Source of the DNA: Latrodectus hesperus
Lineage: Eukaryota > Arthropoda > Arachnida > Araneae > Theridiidae
Length of the DNA stretch: 64,000 nucleotides
Reading direction: 5' to 3'
Assembly: GCA_037975125.1 (NCBI GenBank)
Contig: CM075857.1
Span: forward strand, 44,591,172-44,655,171
The translations under genes were made by a program, and so were the position numbers. The number at the start of each line of letters is the position of its first letter. Within the stretch, counting starts at the first letter, position 1. A model generated the notes under the pieces. It was not told where the DNA came from. It searched no databases and saw only the letters and a list, made by a program, of their open reading frames with translations. This document shows, in pieces, positions 1 through 13,201 of the stretch.

Positions 1-1202
1 AAATATTTTTCTGTGACACTTGTTAAAAAAATTCTTTAGATTAAATATGCATAAGAATCTTAAATAAAGAAAAACTAAACAAAATTGTAAAATATGTACT
101 GCTTCTTTATCTTAGTATACATAGCTAAAATTAGATAGTTTGAAAAAGAGAGTAAAATTTTCTTCTTCTAAAATATGTTTATATATGTAAGTGAAGTGAA
201 TTTAGAATTATGGATTCACATTTATTTCAATAAATAAAAAACATTTTAAAATAATTTAAAAATTACCATTTTGCAGGTACATATTAACATAATAAAATTA
301 TTAGTAGTACAAAAAATACATATTTATAGCATCAGAATATTTTTTATTTTACTTCATCTTGCATTATTTTTTTCTATAATGAGTTTTCGGTCTGTCAAAA
401 TTCTGATTTTTTGATTATTCTGATGAGGCTTGATTCCTATTTTGTAGTAGATTGCAATCTGCTTAAAATGTCAGTTTTAATTGTAATTGTTTGAAAAAAA
501 TGACCATACAGTGACAAATTAAAACAAAACTGAAAATTTCCTCTGACAACATTTAAACATTTGTACTTTTGATTTTAAAGTTAATAATAAATAATTCATT
601 TATGAATGCAATGAAAGCAATTTACAAAACAGCATAAAAGTTTTCTTTTAAAATATTCAAAAATGAATTATTTCTTTTTTATACTGTATAAAGATGGAAA
701 ATAGACCATTTCAATTAACAATGTCATAATTTTCATTGTGTACTATGTGTGTCTGCAAATATATATACATAGGCTCAAAATTAAAATGAAAAAAAAATTG
801 CATTTAAATAAAGTACCATAGATTATAAAATGTTTTTAAAGCCATTTTAAAGATACTATAGGAATAAATTAACACAGATAAAATAACAGGCTGATAAAAA
901 TAAAATCATAAAATGATACAAATAAAAGGATTTTACATAATTTTATTTTAAAATTTTCTGTTTACACAAATTCATCTTTTACATAGAAGATATGTAGCAA
1001 ATGGAAAAATATATCACAAAAATTGTAAAAATCACAAATGATCAAATTAAAAATTTTATAAAGTCCACATTTGGGAATCTAGCATACATCATAATTAGAA
1101 AATATATAGTTTGGTCTTAATTAAAAAAAGACATCATTAATTTTCAAAACAAAATTGATCTCAAATGAAATAATATTACACTTCTGAATTCTGATAGAAA
1201 TA
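1..1202. other. AT-rich flank downstream of RABIF
   Basis: No gene is recognised here. The stretch lies immediately 3' of the minus-strand RABIF stop codon, so part of it must be the RABIF 3' UTR. Several TTTATT strings (AATAAA on the minus strand) could serve as poly(A) signals, but I cannot choose among them. Confidence 0.4.
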
Positions 1203-1436
1203 TTAAGAGTAATTAACTTTACCTAGTGAAACATATGAAAGTTTAGTATTCAAATCATGCCAACCAATTGGTCCAATTTCACAATCAGCACAAATCAAGT
1301 ATTTAACACCTTCCACAGTTTTACTGAAACCAACATTTTCAAAAGCATACATATTATCAACACACCAATACTTATGAGATGATTTGTCTTCTTTCTTTAC
1401 TTCACCTTCTTTAGTTGGTGATTCAGGCAGCTTAAA
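1203..1436 (-). CDS. RABIF: RABIF exon 2 (3' coding exon)
   Basis: Coding exon of 234 bases (77 codons plus TAA), preceded by an AG acceptor. It encodes FKLPESPTKEGE.. then the conserved MSS4 core with the second zinc pair (ICADC) and the IGPIGWHD motif, ending KVNYS. The charged stretch at residues 71-80 (KEGEVKKEDK) is the variable loop between zinc halves. Confidence 0.95.
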   Translation of the reverse strand, partial: FKLPESPTKEGEVKKEDKSSHKYWCVDNMYAFENVGFSKTVEGVKYLICADCEIGPIGWHDLNTKLSYVSLGKVNYS

Positions 1437-2824
1437 CTGTAATTATGTAAAATTTTCTTTAAAAAAACAAATATTTCAAATGTTAATGTCAAATATATAT
1501 ATACATAAGTGGCATGCAGTCCACTGCACACCCTGGCAAAATAAGGACAATTTTCTGCATCTATGTCTACCCATCTTTATATGGTATATAATAAATCTTT
1601 ATAATATATTCAAATATTATGTTGATTTCCTTGCCTGTATTTTCGCAGTGCGTGCGATACTAGGTGCTGCACCAGGTAGCGCGTTCAAAAGCAAGCGAAC
1701 ATAGGAAGTTTTGATGTGTATGCACTGTGCACTAATAGAAAATGGAGCTTTATATGTATGTGCTACTGGAGAAGCACAACATATATAGCACTGAGGCCAG
1801 TGCAGCTATTTTTCCTGCACTTGGCATTCAGAATCATTCAAAGGTATGATTTATTAAGCGTTGTATTACAGCGGGAACTTATGTGCAGAAGTGCTTTTGG
1901 TTTTTTTAACTGATTAACTGGCCATATGATTTTGAAAACGGTTAATGTTTAAATTTATATATATTCTATTTAATATTTTACAAAAAACTAACTTAGATAT
2001 AGCATATTCTTGTCAAAAAGTAGAGGAAGAAAAAGATGTAATTCAAAGTATGTGAACTTCTGTTGCATTTGATGAAGTTCATAAAGAGACTATTTCTGTA
2101 GTGGGTCCCCCAAATTTAAAAAATTTTGTGTAAATTTACAAAACTCAAGTGTAGACCAACATTTTAAAAATTTACATTATGAAATAATGGACACTATTTA
2201 CTGTCAGTTAGATTTCGTTTTAAAAAATTAAATTCGGTTAAATTTTTTTAACTATTGAATTTTAGTTTTTTTTAAGAAATATAAAAATAAATTTCCAGAT
2301 GAATGCCTTAGTTCAATGAAAAATGCTTATGCAAAACATTTCGATTTTGTAAAGCTAGCCAATAAATTATGTGTTCTTTATCATAGTGAGTCATACCACG
2401 AAATGAATTTATCAAACCTTATTCAGTATATAATGCTGAAAGATTTGACAGGGGCCCTAAGCGAAGTAAATAAATTGGTGCATTTAACTTGTACAGTTCC
2501 ATTTTCAAATGCTTCAGTAAAAAAATCATCTTCAGCAATTAAAAGAGTAAAAATTTATGCACACAATACAATGAGCCAGGATAGATTAAGCAATTTATCT
2601 CTAATAACAATAGAAAAAGAAATGTTACACTTATTACAGTCAAAACCAGATTATTTTGATCATGTAATTGATGATTTTGTTAGTAATATGAATAGACGTA
2701 TGGATTCTGTGTACAAATGAATAATAAAATGTTAAAGAAGTGTTTAATATACATTTTTATGGTTTTATTATTTTTTGTTGTTGTTCTCTGCACACCCTGC
2801 ATGAGAACCTAACATACGCCACTG

Positions 2825-2912
<88 letters not shown>

Positions 2913-4661
2913 TGAAATCATACAAATTTCAGATGGTGGTGGAAAACTTTAATTGTAATAAGCTAAAAACTAGATACATCTTTTTTATGGGAACATTTCA
3001 TTTTCAATACAAAAAATAGGAGCAAGTAAGAATTAATAAAAGATATTTTGATAACTAATCTAATTTAATAAATTAGGAGATTTGACTAATTGCTTAAAGA
3101 TCATTTTTGCACAAGAGGGTTTATTAAATTAAGAGATACTGTGAGTAAATATGAAAAAATATAATTAAATAAGAATTGAGATAAACTGGTTTTTAGCAAA
3201 CCATTAATTACTTTTCTGTTAGCGCAAGAGAAAATTTAAAACCCTTTTAAAATATTTATTAATATATTAGTCAATAATATCACGTCAAAAAGTTTTACTG
3301 TTTTTTTCATAAGAGAAGAGTATGACTTATAAATCTTACACATACTTCTATTTTAGATATAATAATGAACTTTCATTAACATTACCTTTCAAAATTATGC
3401 CTAGATTTTAATTTTTCACACATTCAAAACTTACAGAATTTTTAAAATCATAAAAAATTATACTTTTCAAAATTATGAAAAAATGTTTATTTAGATTTTA
3501 AATAGTATCTTTTTAATTTAAATAAGTAATATTTAAAACAATATTGTTAGAAAAATATATTCTTTCTTTTCAGACTTCAGTAATAACCAATATACTATAT
3601 ACATATAACCAACAGATATATTATAAGATATAAAAAAATAACCAACAAAAACATCAGCAAGAACAAAAATCACCACTTTGGAATGCACAAAAGCTAACAT
3701 ACAATGGAAACTTCTCAGTAATTTTGAATGGAATTCTTTCAGCTTAGCTACATTAACTTTTGCAATTTTGTGTTAGGATTTTCAGTTTTTGGAATGTTGG
3801 TGTCAAGATTTTTTCTGCTTACCATTTCTTATTTGCTTATTTAGAATTTCCAATTAAGAAGTCAGTAATAATTCACTCCAAACAAGGGCTTTAAGGAATA
3901 AAAATATTTCAATGCCTTTTTTTAACTCAGTTATTTAAAGAAAAGATTTTACCAATGACCCTCTTAAACAAAAAAGTACCAAAAATGTTTGTTTTTACTT
4001 ATTATTTAAATTCTACTTATACATTATTTTAAAATTATAAAGGAATGCAGATTATTTCTTTTTAAGTAACTAAAAATAAATTTTAAGTAATCTAAAAAAC
4101 TATTTTAATACATTTAAAGGTGTCATCAAGTTTGCAAACATTTATGTTAGTAACAGTATAGTTCATATAAATTACAGTAAAAAATATTTTCATAGAATCA
4201 GCTTATTACTTATCATTCAAGACTAATAAGTTACTTGCATTATGATTGAAAATATATTGCCAACTTACATTTCTTATTACTATGGTAAAATTTCATCTTT
4301 TACAAATATTAATATCACAAATATTGAGGAAACATTTTAATCTATTTACTAAAAAATTTGAAATATAAAAATGTTTCAATTGTGTATGTCACTTTTTCAA
4401 AATTACTTTTTATTAACATACACTGTATTTAAAAATACTTAATGTTGTGAAAAGAATTTATGCGTAAGCACTTACTTCATGTGTAACTAAAGTTGCCATT
4501 CCTGGAACTAAAATAGTTGATGGACATTTTTGACAAACTATTTGCTTCGAATTTTTCCCATCAGAAGTAACTTCATCACATAGAACAGACTTTTCTTCTG
4601 GATTAATTTCTTCAGCCTTATTATTCAAGTCTTCTACTAAATTTTGAATTGTTTCAGCCAT
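1203..4661 (-). CDS. RABIF: RABIF / MSS4 guanine nucleotide exchange factor, two exons
   Basis: MSS4 family proteins bind nucleotide-free exocytic Rab GTPases in the cytosol and act as slow exchange factors or holdase chaperones. The product is 139 residues: exon 1 encodes residues 1-62 and exon 2 residues 63-139, joined in phase 0 with a GTAAGT donor and a TTACAG acceptor. The zinc site is complete, with C43-x-x-C46 and C111-x-x-C114. The family core is visible in KYWCVDNMYAFENVGFSK and KYLICADCEIGPIGWH. The vertebrate protein is about 123 residues; this one has a slightly longer N-terminus and linker. The start is the ATG at 4659-4661. A TTTAG acceptor-like site about 10 bases upstream of the ATG hints at a 5' UTR intron. 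The 3 kb intron contains a decayed hAT transposon in opposite orientation. Confidence 0.95.
1507..2824 (+). mobile_element. decayed hAT transposon in the RABIF intron
   Basis: The right end reads TACGCCACTG, the complement of a hAT-type CAGTGGCGTA terminus. The left end reads AAGTGGCATG, a one-base-changed match at its start. An eroded 8-bp duplication is possible (atatacat / atatgtat). Inside are remnants of a ZMYM/THAP-type hAT transposase reading on the plus strand, antisense to RABIF. The left boundary is less certain than the right. Confidence 0.6.
2041..2720 (+). pseudogene. hAT transposase C-terminal fragment
   Basis: An open stretch at 2316-2720 encodes the hAT C-terminal dimerisation region, recognisable from VPFSNASVKKSSSAIKRVK and NTMSQDRLSNLSLITIEKEM, the pattern seen in zinc-finger MYM-like transposase proteins. 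Upstream, around 2140-2230, the frame reads SVDQHFKNLHYEIMDTIY, another family segment, and is broken by stops and shifts. The catalytic region is not intact, so this is a dead copy. Confidence 0.75.
2830..2910. repeat. (TA)n microsatellite, about 40 units
   Basis: Uninterrupted TA dinucleotide run directly abutting the right end of the hAT remnant, in the RABIF intron. Confidence 0.98.
2911..4475. other. remainder of the RABIF intron
   Basis: AT-rich intron sequence with no recognisable gene or repeat family. Confidence 0.5.
4476..4661 (-). CDS. RABIF: RABIF exon 1
   Basis: Coding exon of 186 bases (62 codons) starting at ATG and ending ..VTHE before a GTAAGT donor. It carries the first zinc-binding pair in IVCQKCPSTIL. 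The frame runs on into the intron for five codons before stopping, but the consensus donor and protein homology put the exon end here. Confidence 0.93.
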
Positions 4662-6916
4662 AAGTATGACCTAAATTAAATTGCCAAATTAGAAATTTAA
4701 ATATCATGTTTCCTTTTACAAATTATAAAGATTATTTTATTTATTTATCACAAATGAATCCATTATAAGCTCTAAATCTTCATCATTACTAAGCATTTAT
4801 TTTGACTTTTAAAAGCGAATACTAATGTATTACATTTATGTTTAAATACTTACTGTGACAAATTAAAATAAATGTTTTCCTTTCATATTGTAAATATAAA
4901 AAATATTGTAAAACAAAAAAAAATTTATTAAAAAATTATTTAATTTTTTAATAGGAATTATTCGCACTTTATATAATTTAATCCTCATTCATAGGTTTCA
5001 TTTATAACTTAATTTCTCATGTAATAATTTCTAGCTGTATTTTTTAGGAAAATTAGGATTATTTTAAATATAAGATTTAAATAAGCAATCAGTAAAGAAT
5101 AATTATTTGGATAACATTTTTAAAAAAGTAGTATATTTAAAATGTTAAATTTATAAATGAAAACTACATGAAAAATTATTAGATTAATAAACAATAATCT
5201 ATAAAATTTCAATTTGAGATTCCTGTTAAATTAAAACAATATTTAAACAATCAATCATTTAAAAAACAATATTTTTTAATGTAAATTGTGATTTTTATTC
5301 AAATAAAATTTATATCTGTAATTAGTAAAGCATAAAAATGATATTCTTTTTTAAAAAAGGTAAATAAAAAAGTTACATGTATAAATAAAAATTGAAAGAA
5401 AAATTTATTAGATTAAAAAAAAAATTTACAAAATTTCATTGAATTTTTTATTCTATAATGTGACTAAATCATTGTATCTTAGAAAACTATTATTTTGGTT
5501 TGTTTGTCAAGCAACGGTCATTTTTATCAAATGAAGGATAAGTAGACCAGTACATACAATTTAAAATGAATTCTGAACAATTCATTTCAAGCTTGAGGCA
5601 TTAATGACCAACAATTTTAATGCCAAGCTTGAGGCATTAAAATTGTAGAATCAAAAACCAGAGCATAAACCATTCAGCAACCAGGTTGGTTAAACCATAG
5701 TGAGTTAAAATTATGCATGGCCATTAAAAATTGGATAGACATAAAATTCACCTATTTATAAAAAATGCAAATATATTTATTTTTTTGATATAATTGTACA
5801 CAAACCACTTTATTTTTAATCTTTTCTAAACTATGTAGTGTTTCATACAGTCTAATCTAAAAGTTCTGTATAGATGACTTTTAAAAATAAAATTAATATG
5901 TGCTATGAAAAGGATCTTTAATTTTGATGATTAGTATTACATGAGTGATACAATCTTACTCCATTAAATAGACTCTAGAAATAAAAAACTACTCATCAAT
6001 TCAAATTAAAAATTAATTTTCTAAAATGAATGATTCCATATCAAGTCACCTAATGAGGATAACATGATCAATTCTGATTTTCTTTAAATTTAGTACAAAC
6101 ATAGATGTTATAAATGTATGAAATATCTATATTTTTGGTAACCTACTCCAAGTATTTGTGAAGATACATGGTCTTCAAGTAATTTATTGTCACAAAAACA
6201 CCATAAAAATTGCATTATATATAATTTCTTTTTTAGCAGTTCTATGGAGACAAAACAAATTTTTTTATAAGCATCTGAAAACAGTTTTCCATATAATCAC
6301 TATAAAAATACTAAATAGTTTAAAAAGTGGTAAAAGCAGTGTGTTTAGAAATTGAGATAGAAAGGTTGCAATTTTACTAATTATAAGATATCATTTCCAA
6401 AGGAAGGGATTGTTTATTTAGTGTTAGAGTAGATACATTAACTGTTTCTATCTAATGTTTTTGGTTTCCAATTCCTTCAAGAATAATAGAAAAAATTTAA
6501 TAGAAAAATAATAAAATTATAATAGAAAAAATAATTTTAATAGAAAAAAGTTTAAGTTTGGTTATTTTTTACATAAATTGATATCTTGTTATTAACATTT
6601 CAACTTTTTTAAAACATACCACCCATATTCTCTTATTAACTTTAATGTAGCTAAAACAGAAGAAATTCAATATATTCATAGTAAATTTAAGCAATATATC
6701 ATAGAAATTTGTTATTTCACAGCACAAAAAAAATAATTGATCCATTATAGGAATACCAGACTGGATCAGAAATGAAATGTACTAAATAATTGAAATTTTC
6801 ACATTTTAATTATAAAAATAACTTTATATATAAATATATGGAAATAATCTAAAATAAAAAACAAATATGTACTTAAATGATAAATATAATTGTATTATAG
6901 GAGCAACTAAAAGACA
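4662..6916. other. AT-rich spacer upstream of RABIF
   Basis: Contains the RABIF 5' UTR and promoter by position, but no clear core promoter could be picked. The only distinct structure is the foldback at 5611-5646. No other gene was recognised. Confidence 0.4.
5611..5646. repeat. perfect 14-bp inverted repeat with 8-base loop
   Basis: The arms ACAATTTTAATGCC and GGCATTAAAATTGT are perfect complements around AAGCTTGA. A direct copy of aagcttgaggcatta also occurs at about 5589-5603, so the structure looks like a duplication plus inversion. Confidence 0.85.
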
Positions 6917-6924
6917 ATGTATAC
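6917..6924. repeat. target-site duplication, left copy
   Basis: ATGTATAC, identical to 9483-9490, immediately flanks the CAG terminus of the hAT element. Confidence 0.88.
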
Positions 6925-9482
6925 CAGAGGTGGCCAACCAGCGGTTTGTAAGCCACATGCAGCTTTTTTAAAGATTATTTGTGGCTTGTGATAAATGTAC
7001 CAGAGTTCCTTTTTCCTTTTTGATATTATTATAAAAAATTATTATCGTTCAGTATATGTTTCAAAATGTCTTATTTTACTGACAATAAATATGAAAGATT
7101 AAGTGCAACATTGTAACAAATTTCATTGCTGTCCAAGTTAAGAATGGTATCACTCATCGAAAACAGTGTGAATAAGCATAAACAGTGGGGGTAATCAACC
7201 AACTCCAGACCGATTTTTAATTTGTAAACTTTCATTGCAACTGACAGTTGACATTGTGCTCTGGAGGAAACAATTTGTATCACTCTTGCTACGGATATAT
7301 TTTGTAATCTGGACTGTTTGGTAAGTTAACTATAATTTGTTTCATAGTATGTAACACATGTTGTTAGAGTTTTAATAATACAAAACTTGTATTTTTTTAA
7401 CTTATTTATTTCCAGTTCTCTTAAAAATATGACATAAAAATAAAATAAAAAAGAAAATAGAAGTTTTAATAATAAGGAGGAAAATTTCTTTTTTTATTGA
7501 TGATAACTGAAAAGTATTATTCGTTATTTGTAATCCTGTGGTCAAATATTATAAAGCCAGCAATTTACGTCCACATTCTGAAACCAATCATCCTCAGTTT
7601 TCTAATCAGTACCCACTAAACTCCAAATTAAGATCAGATAACAGATAAACTTGCTTCTTTAAAATCAAATTTAAATTAACAGCAGTCAATTTTGTTGACC
7701 CTTAGCAATCAAGCTAATAATATGGCTGAAGCCAGTTTTATTATTGCCTTGCTCAAAACAAAACTGAAACAAGTTTTATACGAGAAGTACAATATTGCTC
7801 ATGCAAAACGCCCATATTAGAATAACCTGTATAGGGAGAGTTTATTAATAAAAACTTGGAAGATGTATTCATGATTCAAATAAAGCAGCACTGTTCAAAG
7901 TTGATTCGCAAATTCCTATCGCGAGACACACTACCATGCAACGCATAGCTGCTATTAATACATCTCTTAAATATAATTTAAAAAATGATTTTAAGAACTA
8001 TATTGCATTCAGCTTAGCCCTTGATGAATCTATAGATATCACAGATCTTCTGCAAACAACGGTTTTCATACGTTTTGTTTCACCTGACTTCATTGTTAAA
8101 GAATTATTAGATTTAGTAGCACTTCAAGAGTTTACCTGCAGTGTCCATATTAAAAATGCTTTAGATTCCATAATGAAAACTTTTGATTTGTCTCTTAAAA
8201 AACTTGTACCCATTGCAACTGATGCCGCTCCAACAATGCTAAAAAAAAAACCGGTCTTATTGGGCTTTTAAGAGATTATTCTCAAATTCCATAATTCATA
8301 CCAATTCATCATGAACATCTGTGTTTACAAAATATTTAAAATATCTTGATGTTATAAAAACAGCAATAAACAATGTAAATTAAATTCACACCAATACAAA
8401 AAATGATGGACAATTCAAAAATTTCCTTGAAGAATTATAGGACAAAGAACTTCCAAATGTCATTAACTTCTTTTTTGCACTGTTAGATGGTTAGCTAGCT
8501 ACAGCATATTATATGGATTTGTAAATTTGTTTGATTTGATACATAATTGCATTTCTAAAATAAAAGTAAATGACCTATTCAAAATTAGACAATGAAGAGT
8601 GGTTACAAGACCTAATGTTTTTTACTGATGTCAAGGAACATTTGCAAACACTGAATTAACAATTGCAGCTGGAAAAAGATAAAATATCTGACCTCTTGCA
8701 GTGTACATTTAGTTTTTGAACTAAATTTAAAAATTTTCAAAAAATATTAAAAATAAAGTATGTATTTAGTCATTTTCCTCAAATTAAAAATGCCTGTACC
8801 AATATTAAACAAGAAAAACTCAATCAGTACATATAAAAACTAGAAGGAATATTGACAGAACTCCAAAATAGACTTCAAGACTTGAAATATTTTAAATAGT
8901 CTTTTGATTTTTTTCTGAATCTATTTGGAATTAATATAACTCAAGGTAAGTTTGGCATCTGCAATATAATTATGATCCAATAAGCATCTGGAGGATTAGA
9001 ATTAATAGAGATGCAAGAAGATCACAAGCTCTACAATTAAAATATAAGTCAATGCCCATTAATGAATTTTAAAAATTTGTACCAGAATCGAAGTATCCTA
9101 AAGTAAAAAAGGCTGCTTCTTAAATTATTTCAATATTCGGAACAAGATACTCATAAGAATTATTTTATTCAACTTTAAAATTCATGAAATTCAAACACCA
9201 ATCAGTATTAGCTAACCAGTATCTCAAAGAATTACTAAAGGCTGTCATCAATTATTCAATAAATTTTAAAGAAATATCAAGAGAAGTAAAATAAATGTTT
9301 AATCTTCAAATTCCATACACATATTTTGTAAATTTATTTATAAGTTTTAAATTAATATAATTTTGTTAAGAAAAATTTTAATACCTTTCTTGCATACCTT
9401 TAAAATACGTACTTAATTGCAGCTCGCGAAAAATTTCTAATTTTGAAAATTGGCTTGAACTATCAAGAAGCTAGGCCACCCG
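6925..9482 (+). mobile_element. hAT element (GTF2IRD2-like transposase type) with perfect 8-bp TSD
   Basis: The left terminus is CAGAGGTGGCCAACC. The right terminus GCTAGGCCACCCG is its degraded complement. Both are flanked by a perfect 8-bp duplication, ATGTATAC, at 6917-6924 and 9483-9490. The interior holds broken plus-strand transposase sequence. The 8-bp duplication and CAG-type ends are diagnostic of the hAT superfamily. Length is about 2.56 kb. Confidence 0.88.
7870..9290 (+). pseudogene. broken hAT transposase
   Basis: The open part at 7936-8271 reads FSLALDESIDITDLLQTTVF then VKELLDLVALQEF, matching hAT transposases annotated as GTF2IRD2-like or SCAN-domain-3-like proteins (catalytic region around the FxxALDES motif). 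Near 9060-9290 the frame resumes with FVPESKYPKVKKAAS, the C-terminal dimerisation region, but the ESAFS-like core has been lost. Many stops and frameshifts separate these pieces, so no functional enzyme can be made. Confidence 0.82.
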
Positions 9483-9490
9483 ATGTATAC
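9483..9490. repeat. target-site duplication, right copy
   Basis: ATGTATAC, identical to 6917-6924. Confidence 0.88.
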
Positions 9491-12400
9491 AGAACATGAG
9501 GATGTAACAAATATACATGACAGTAAATTAATGAAATCAATAATCATTGCTTTCTCCATGTTTTGAGCTGTAATCATCGGACACTGTATTTTTTGTAAAT
9601 ATTTCATTAGATAAGGTAAATATATGTTGTGTAGCCGTTACCACTGATAGTAACGATATAGTACATAAAAAGATTACATAATATTTATCTGACTTTTGAG
9701 GTCATTAGAAGTTATAACAGGGACCATAGAGATGCATAAATTGCAAATGACAATCATCTACATATTTTTCTAAGATATCCCTGACCATGATTTCTTATCA
9801 TACATGTGCAAGCTACATATAAAGCTTCAGAAATGTTTTTTCATGCAATTTTTTCTTCAGTTTGATTTATTGTGTTTTTAGATGTAGTAGATACTAAAAG
9901 TGTAGTCACTGGTTGGCATAAATGTGCGATATTTTCTTGTATCTTTAATTCTGATAGCAACAGCTAGTCTCTCAGAGAGAGATGCTCATAATTCTTCTGT
10001 AAAACTATTCAATTGCTAAAAAATTATGCATTTTAAATTTATTCTGAAATTACACTGGAGACATCTGGTGCTTGCATGAATCTGAACTCTTAATACTACC
10101 TTCAATATCATCTCTCTCATCACTCTAACAATAAAAGATAGCCAAAAAATAACTTTGAAGTCTATATGGGGACATAAATTTAAAAAGTTTTACTAATTTT
10201 TGTAATAAGCTGAACTACTTTCACTGAATAAAATTAAGTTTGAGAATTGTAATGTTAAATGTGATATAACAAGTCTCTAGAAAGAAGCTACTGTTGTATA
10301 CTATCAAACAGTTACTAATAATACAAATAGAAATAACTCCTAGTAAACTATTTGATAAAAAAAAAACATGCTACAAGATGGTTCATAGCTCGTGTTTTCC
10401 CAATCACATCCCTGTTTTGAATGCCGGACAATAGATGATTTTTCTGAAAAATCGAATAATAAAATATAATCATCTGTATTTAATTCTGTTTTATAATTTT
10501 TCAAATACCGAGGGAGCTTTTATAATATGCATTTTTTCAAGATATTAATTTTTTTAAAGCTCTATTTAAAAGTCATGTAATGAAAGTCATTGAAATAAAT
10601 GTTGAATACCTTGTGTTTATCCGCTGTTGAAATAATACTTTACAACTTTTTCTTTTTTTTTTTTTTTTTTTGATCTATAAAAGTATATAAAAGCTATTCA
10701 TAGCTATAAATTAGCACTGCAAACAATGGCAAATATATACATTACTTGGGGGGAAGATCTGTGAATATGAAAAATCCTATTTTGTGCTTGAGGTATTCAG
10801 TTTAAAAAAAAAGCTATAAGCTTCTCTGAAGTTATATAAAATAAAATGTTCTTGATTACTTGCTTTGCTCAGATTTTCATTGTGACATTAATTTTTTACA
10901 AAAACATTCTTCTTGCATCAGCACTTCCATAAAAATTTTACATGCATATTTCTGAATATGTGTATGGGTAAGGCATGGGAAGATTTTTTGATACCTAGAG
11001 TTCCTATGCATCATTCTTTTACTTCACCTTTCTGACTTTCTTTACCATGTACTCTACTACACCAAGAAACCAGTTTTGTGAAGAAATGCTAAGTATTGTA
11101 TTTTTTTCACTTGTAGTTGTAGATTCTTTTTTAGTTTTTTGTTGTCTACTGTGTACATTAAGTTGGAATGTATACAAAACAGTGTTTTTTTTTTCCTAAT
11201 ATTTTTACCTATTACAAAAAGCTCACATTACAACAATAAGACCATTTTCCAAAACAACTATAGCCTAGAATGGTGAGATACCTCTCCTTAAAAGGGAGGG
11301 GTACTACACCAAGTTCACTTCATTGGTAGCCAAATTGTCTTCAAATACAACATGAATTCAATCGAAAGGAAATCCAAGTCAGTTATAGTAGCAAATTTTA
11401 TTTTTAGTGATTTCATATAAAATGTTACAAATAGTATTTTCAATAGAAAAAGTTTAAACTATTTTATTTATATAATCTTTGAATTAAAATGTTAATTAAG
11501 AAAATAACCAAATACATTTTGACTTTATAAAAATTTTTTGAAGTAACAATGCGTTAAATTAAAAGTTTCACACAATACTTAAAAAAATATTTTATTATAT
11601 ACCTAAGTAGTCAACAGCAACTTATTTAAGAAAAAATAACATCACATTTCAATATAAATCAAGTAAAGACAACATTATAAAGTCCAATGATCTTAGGATA
11701 ATAAAGGATTAATTTAAATTTGAAATAGTTATACTAAAATGATATCTATTTTTAAATATGCTGAATTGTTATAAAATAGAAACTAAGTTTTGCACAGGCA
11801 AAAAAATTTAAGGATTTAAGAAATATATTTGTTTAAAAATTAGGTATTTTTCTACTTTTCCAGCACAGGTGATATCATCAAATGTTATGAAGTACTACAA
11901 AAATATCTCAATTTGTTACATTTATCATTATTTTAACTTTAAACCTTTTACGAATATTTTAAATCATTAAAAAATATTTATGCCTTCAAAATACTTTTAT
12001 TTTTAATCAATAGTTGTATTTCTTTCTTTTCCATGAGATATCACCAAAAATGTCAACATAGCAAGATCTACAAAAATATGATATTGAAATTTTTGGAAAA
12101 TAGAATAGAACCAAAAATTACAAAATCATTAAAAATTGTTCTGCTGTACTTTTATTCTTACATTTTTTAATATATATATCCATAAATTATCTTATTATAA
12201 AACAGATTTTTGCATAGTTAACATGCAGTTTTATCAATTTTACATATCAATATAAGAACCCGAACTGAATAATAAACTAATAGTGGAAGCATTAAAAATG
12301 ATTTGTTTATAAAATATTTTCCGGTAATTCAAAATCATTTGTCTACCGAATAAATTATGTGCAATAAAAATATTTGATATTCTATTGAATAAATACATTT

Positions 12401-13201
12401 TGTTTAAAATAAAATAAATTACTTATTTTTATTTCCATCATAGTTTACAGAAGAATGATAGCACAGAATATAACTTAATTATAAAGAGCAATTATTTAAT
12501 TGAAAAATAGCAACAACCGATCAAAATCTTAGTGGAAATTTATTTATTTTAAATCCATTAGATAAAACAATTGAATAAATTATTTAGCTGCATATTTAGC
12601 ACTTTCATTTTAATGACAATACAACTAAAAAAAGAATCACAAATGTCTAGTATAAAATTAAAACTATAATTAATAAAAAAGCAAATTTAGAATTTATTGT
12701 GCAAATCTTACTTAAGTAGCAACACAAATGAAACTTTCAAAACTTAATTTAAAAATGGTGTCTGTAAAAGATAAATTTTAAAGTAGAAAGTTCAATGTTC
12801 GTCATTATGCTATAAGTGCAACCAAGCGTTATGTGTGTTTCTCAACCGAAAAGTTTCGGGCCGAACAAAAAATTCGGAAACTCCTAATTCGAGACAAGAC
12901 GATATTCTCAAAACACAAACTCAAAACAAAGACAATATTTACTGCCAGATAGTAAAAGCTATATCCAGCCAAGACATTAATGGCAACAAAACTTTAATAT
13001 ATATAATTGCTTATTTACTGCATTAATTAAAAGTATTTTTAAAACCAAAAGCCAAGAAATTAAAAATACTCTTAATGACATACTTCCAAAATTAACAAGG
13101 ATTTTATAAATAATTACTTATTTTCAGATTTTTTTTGAGGGCTTACCCACCGTTTTTGTTATAATGAAATGAACTGAAGAGTTTCATGTTTATTTACTTA
13201 C
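9491..13201. other. unassigned AT-rich region
   Basis: No gene recognised. A T19 run lies at about 10653-10671. The minus strand around 9700-10450 has short open stretches with protein-like composition, but I cannot name a family. A short GC-flanked block near 12835-12900 (TTCGGGCCGAA mini-palindrome) is unexplained. Confidence 0.35.

Noticed and set aside
417..440. CTGATGAG string resembling a hammerhead ribozyme core
   Set aside because: No GAAA partner or flanking helices at the required distances.
2740..2952. Frame with a long poly Ile-Tyr tract
   Set aside because: It is the translation of the (TA)n microsatellite.
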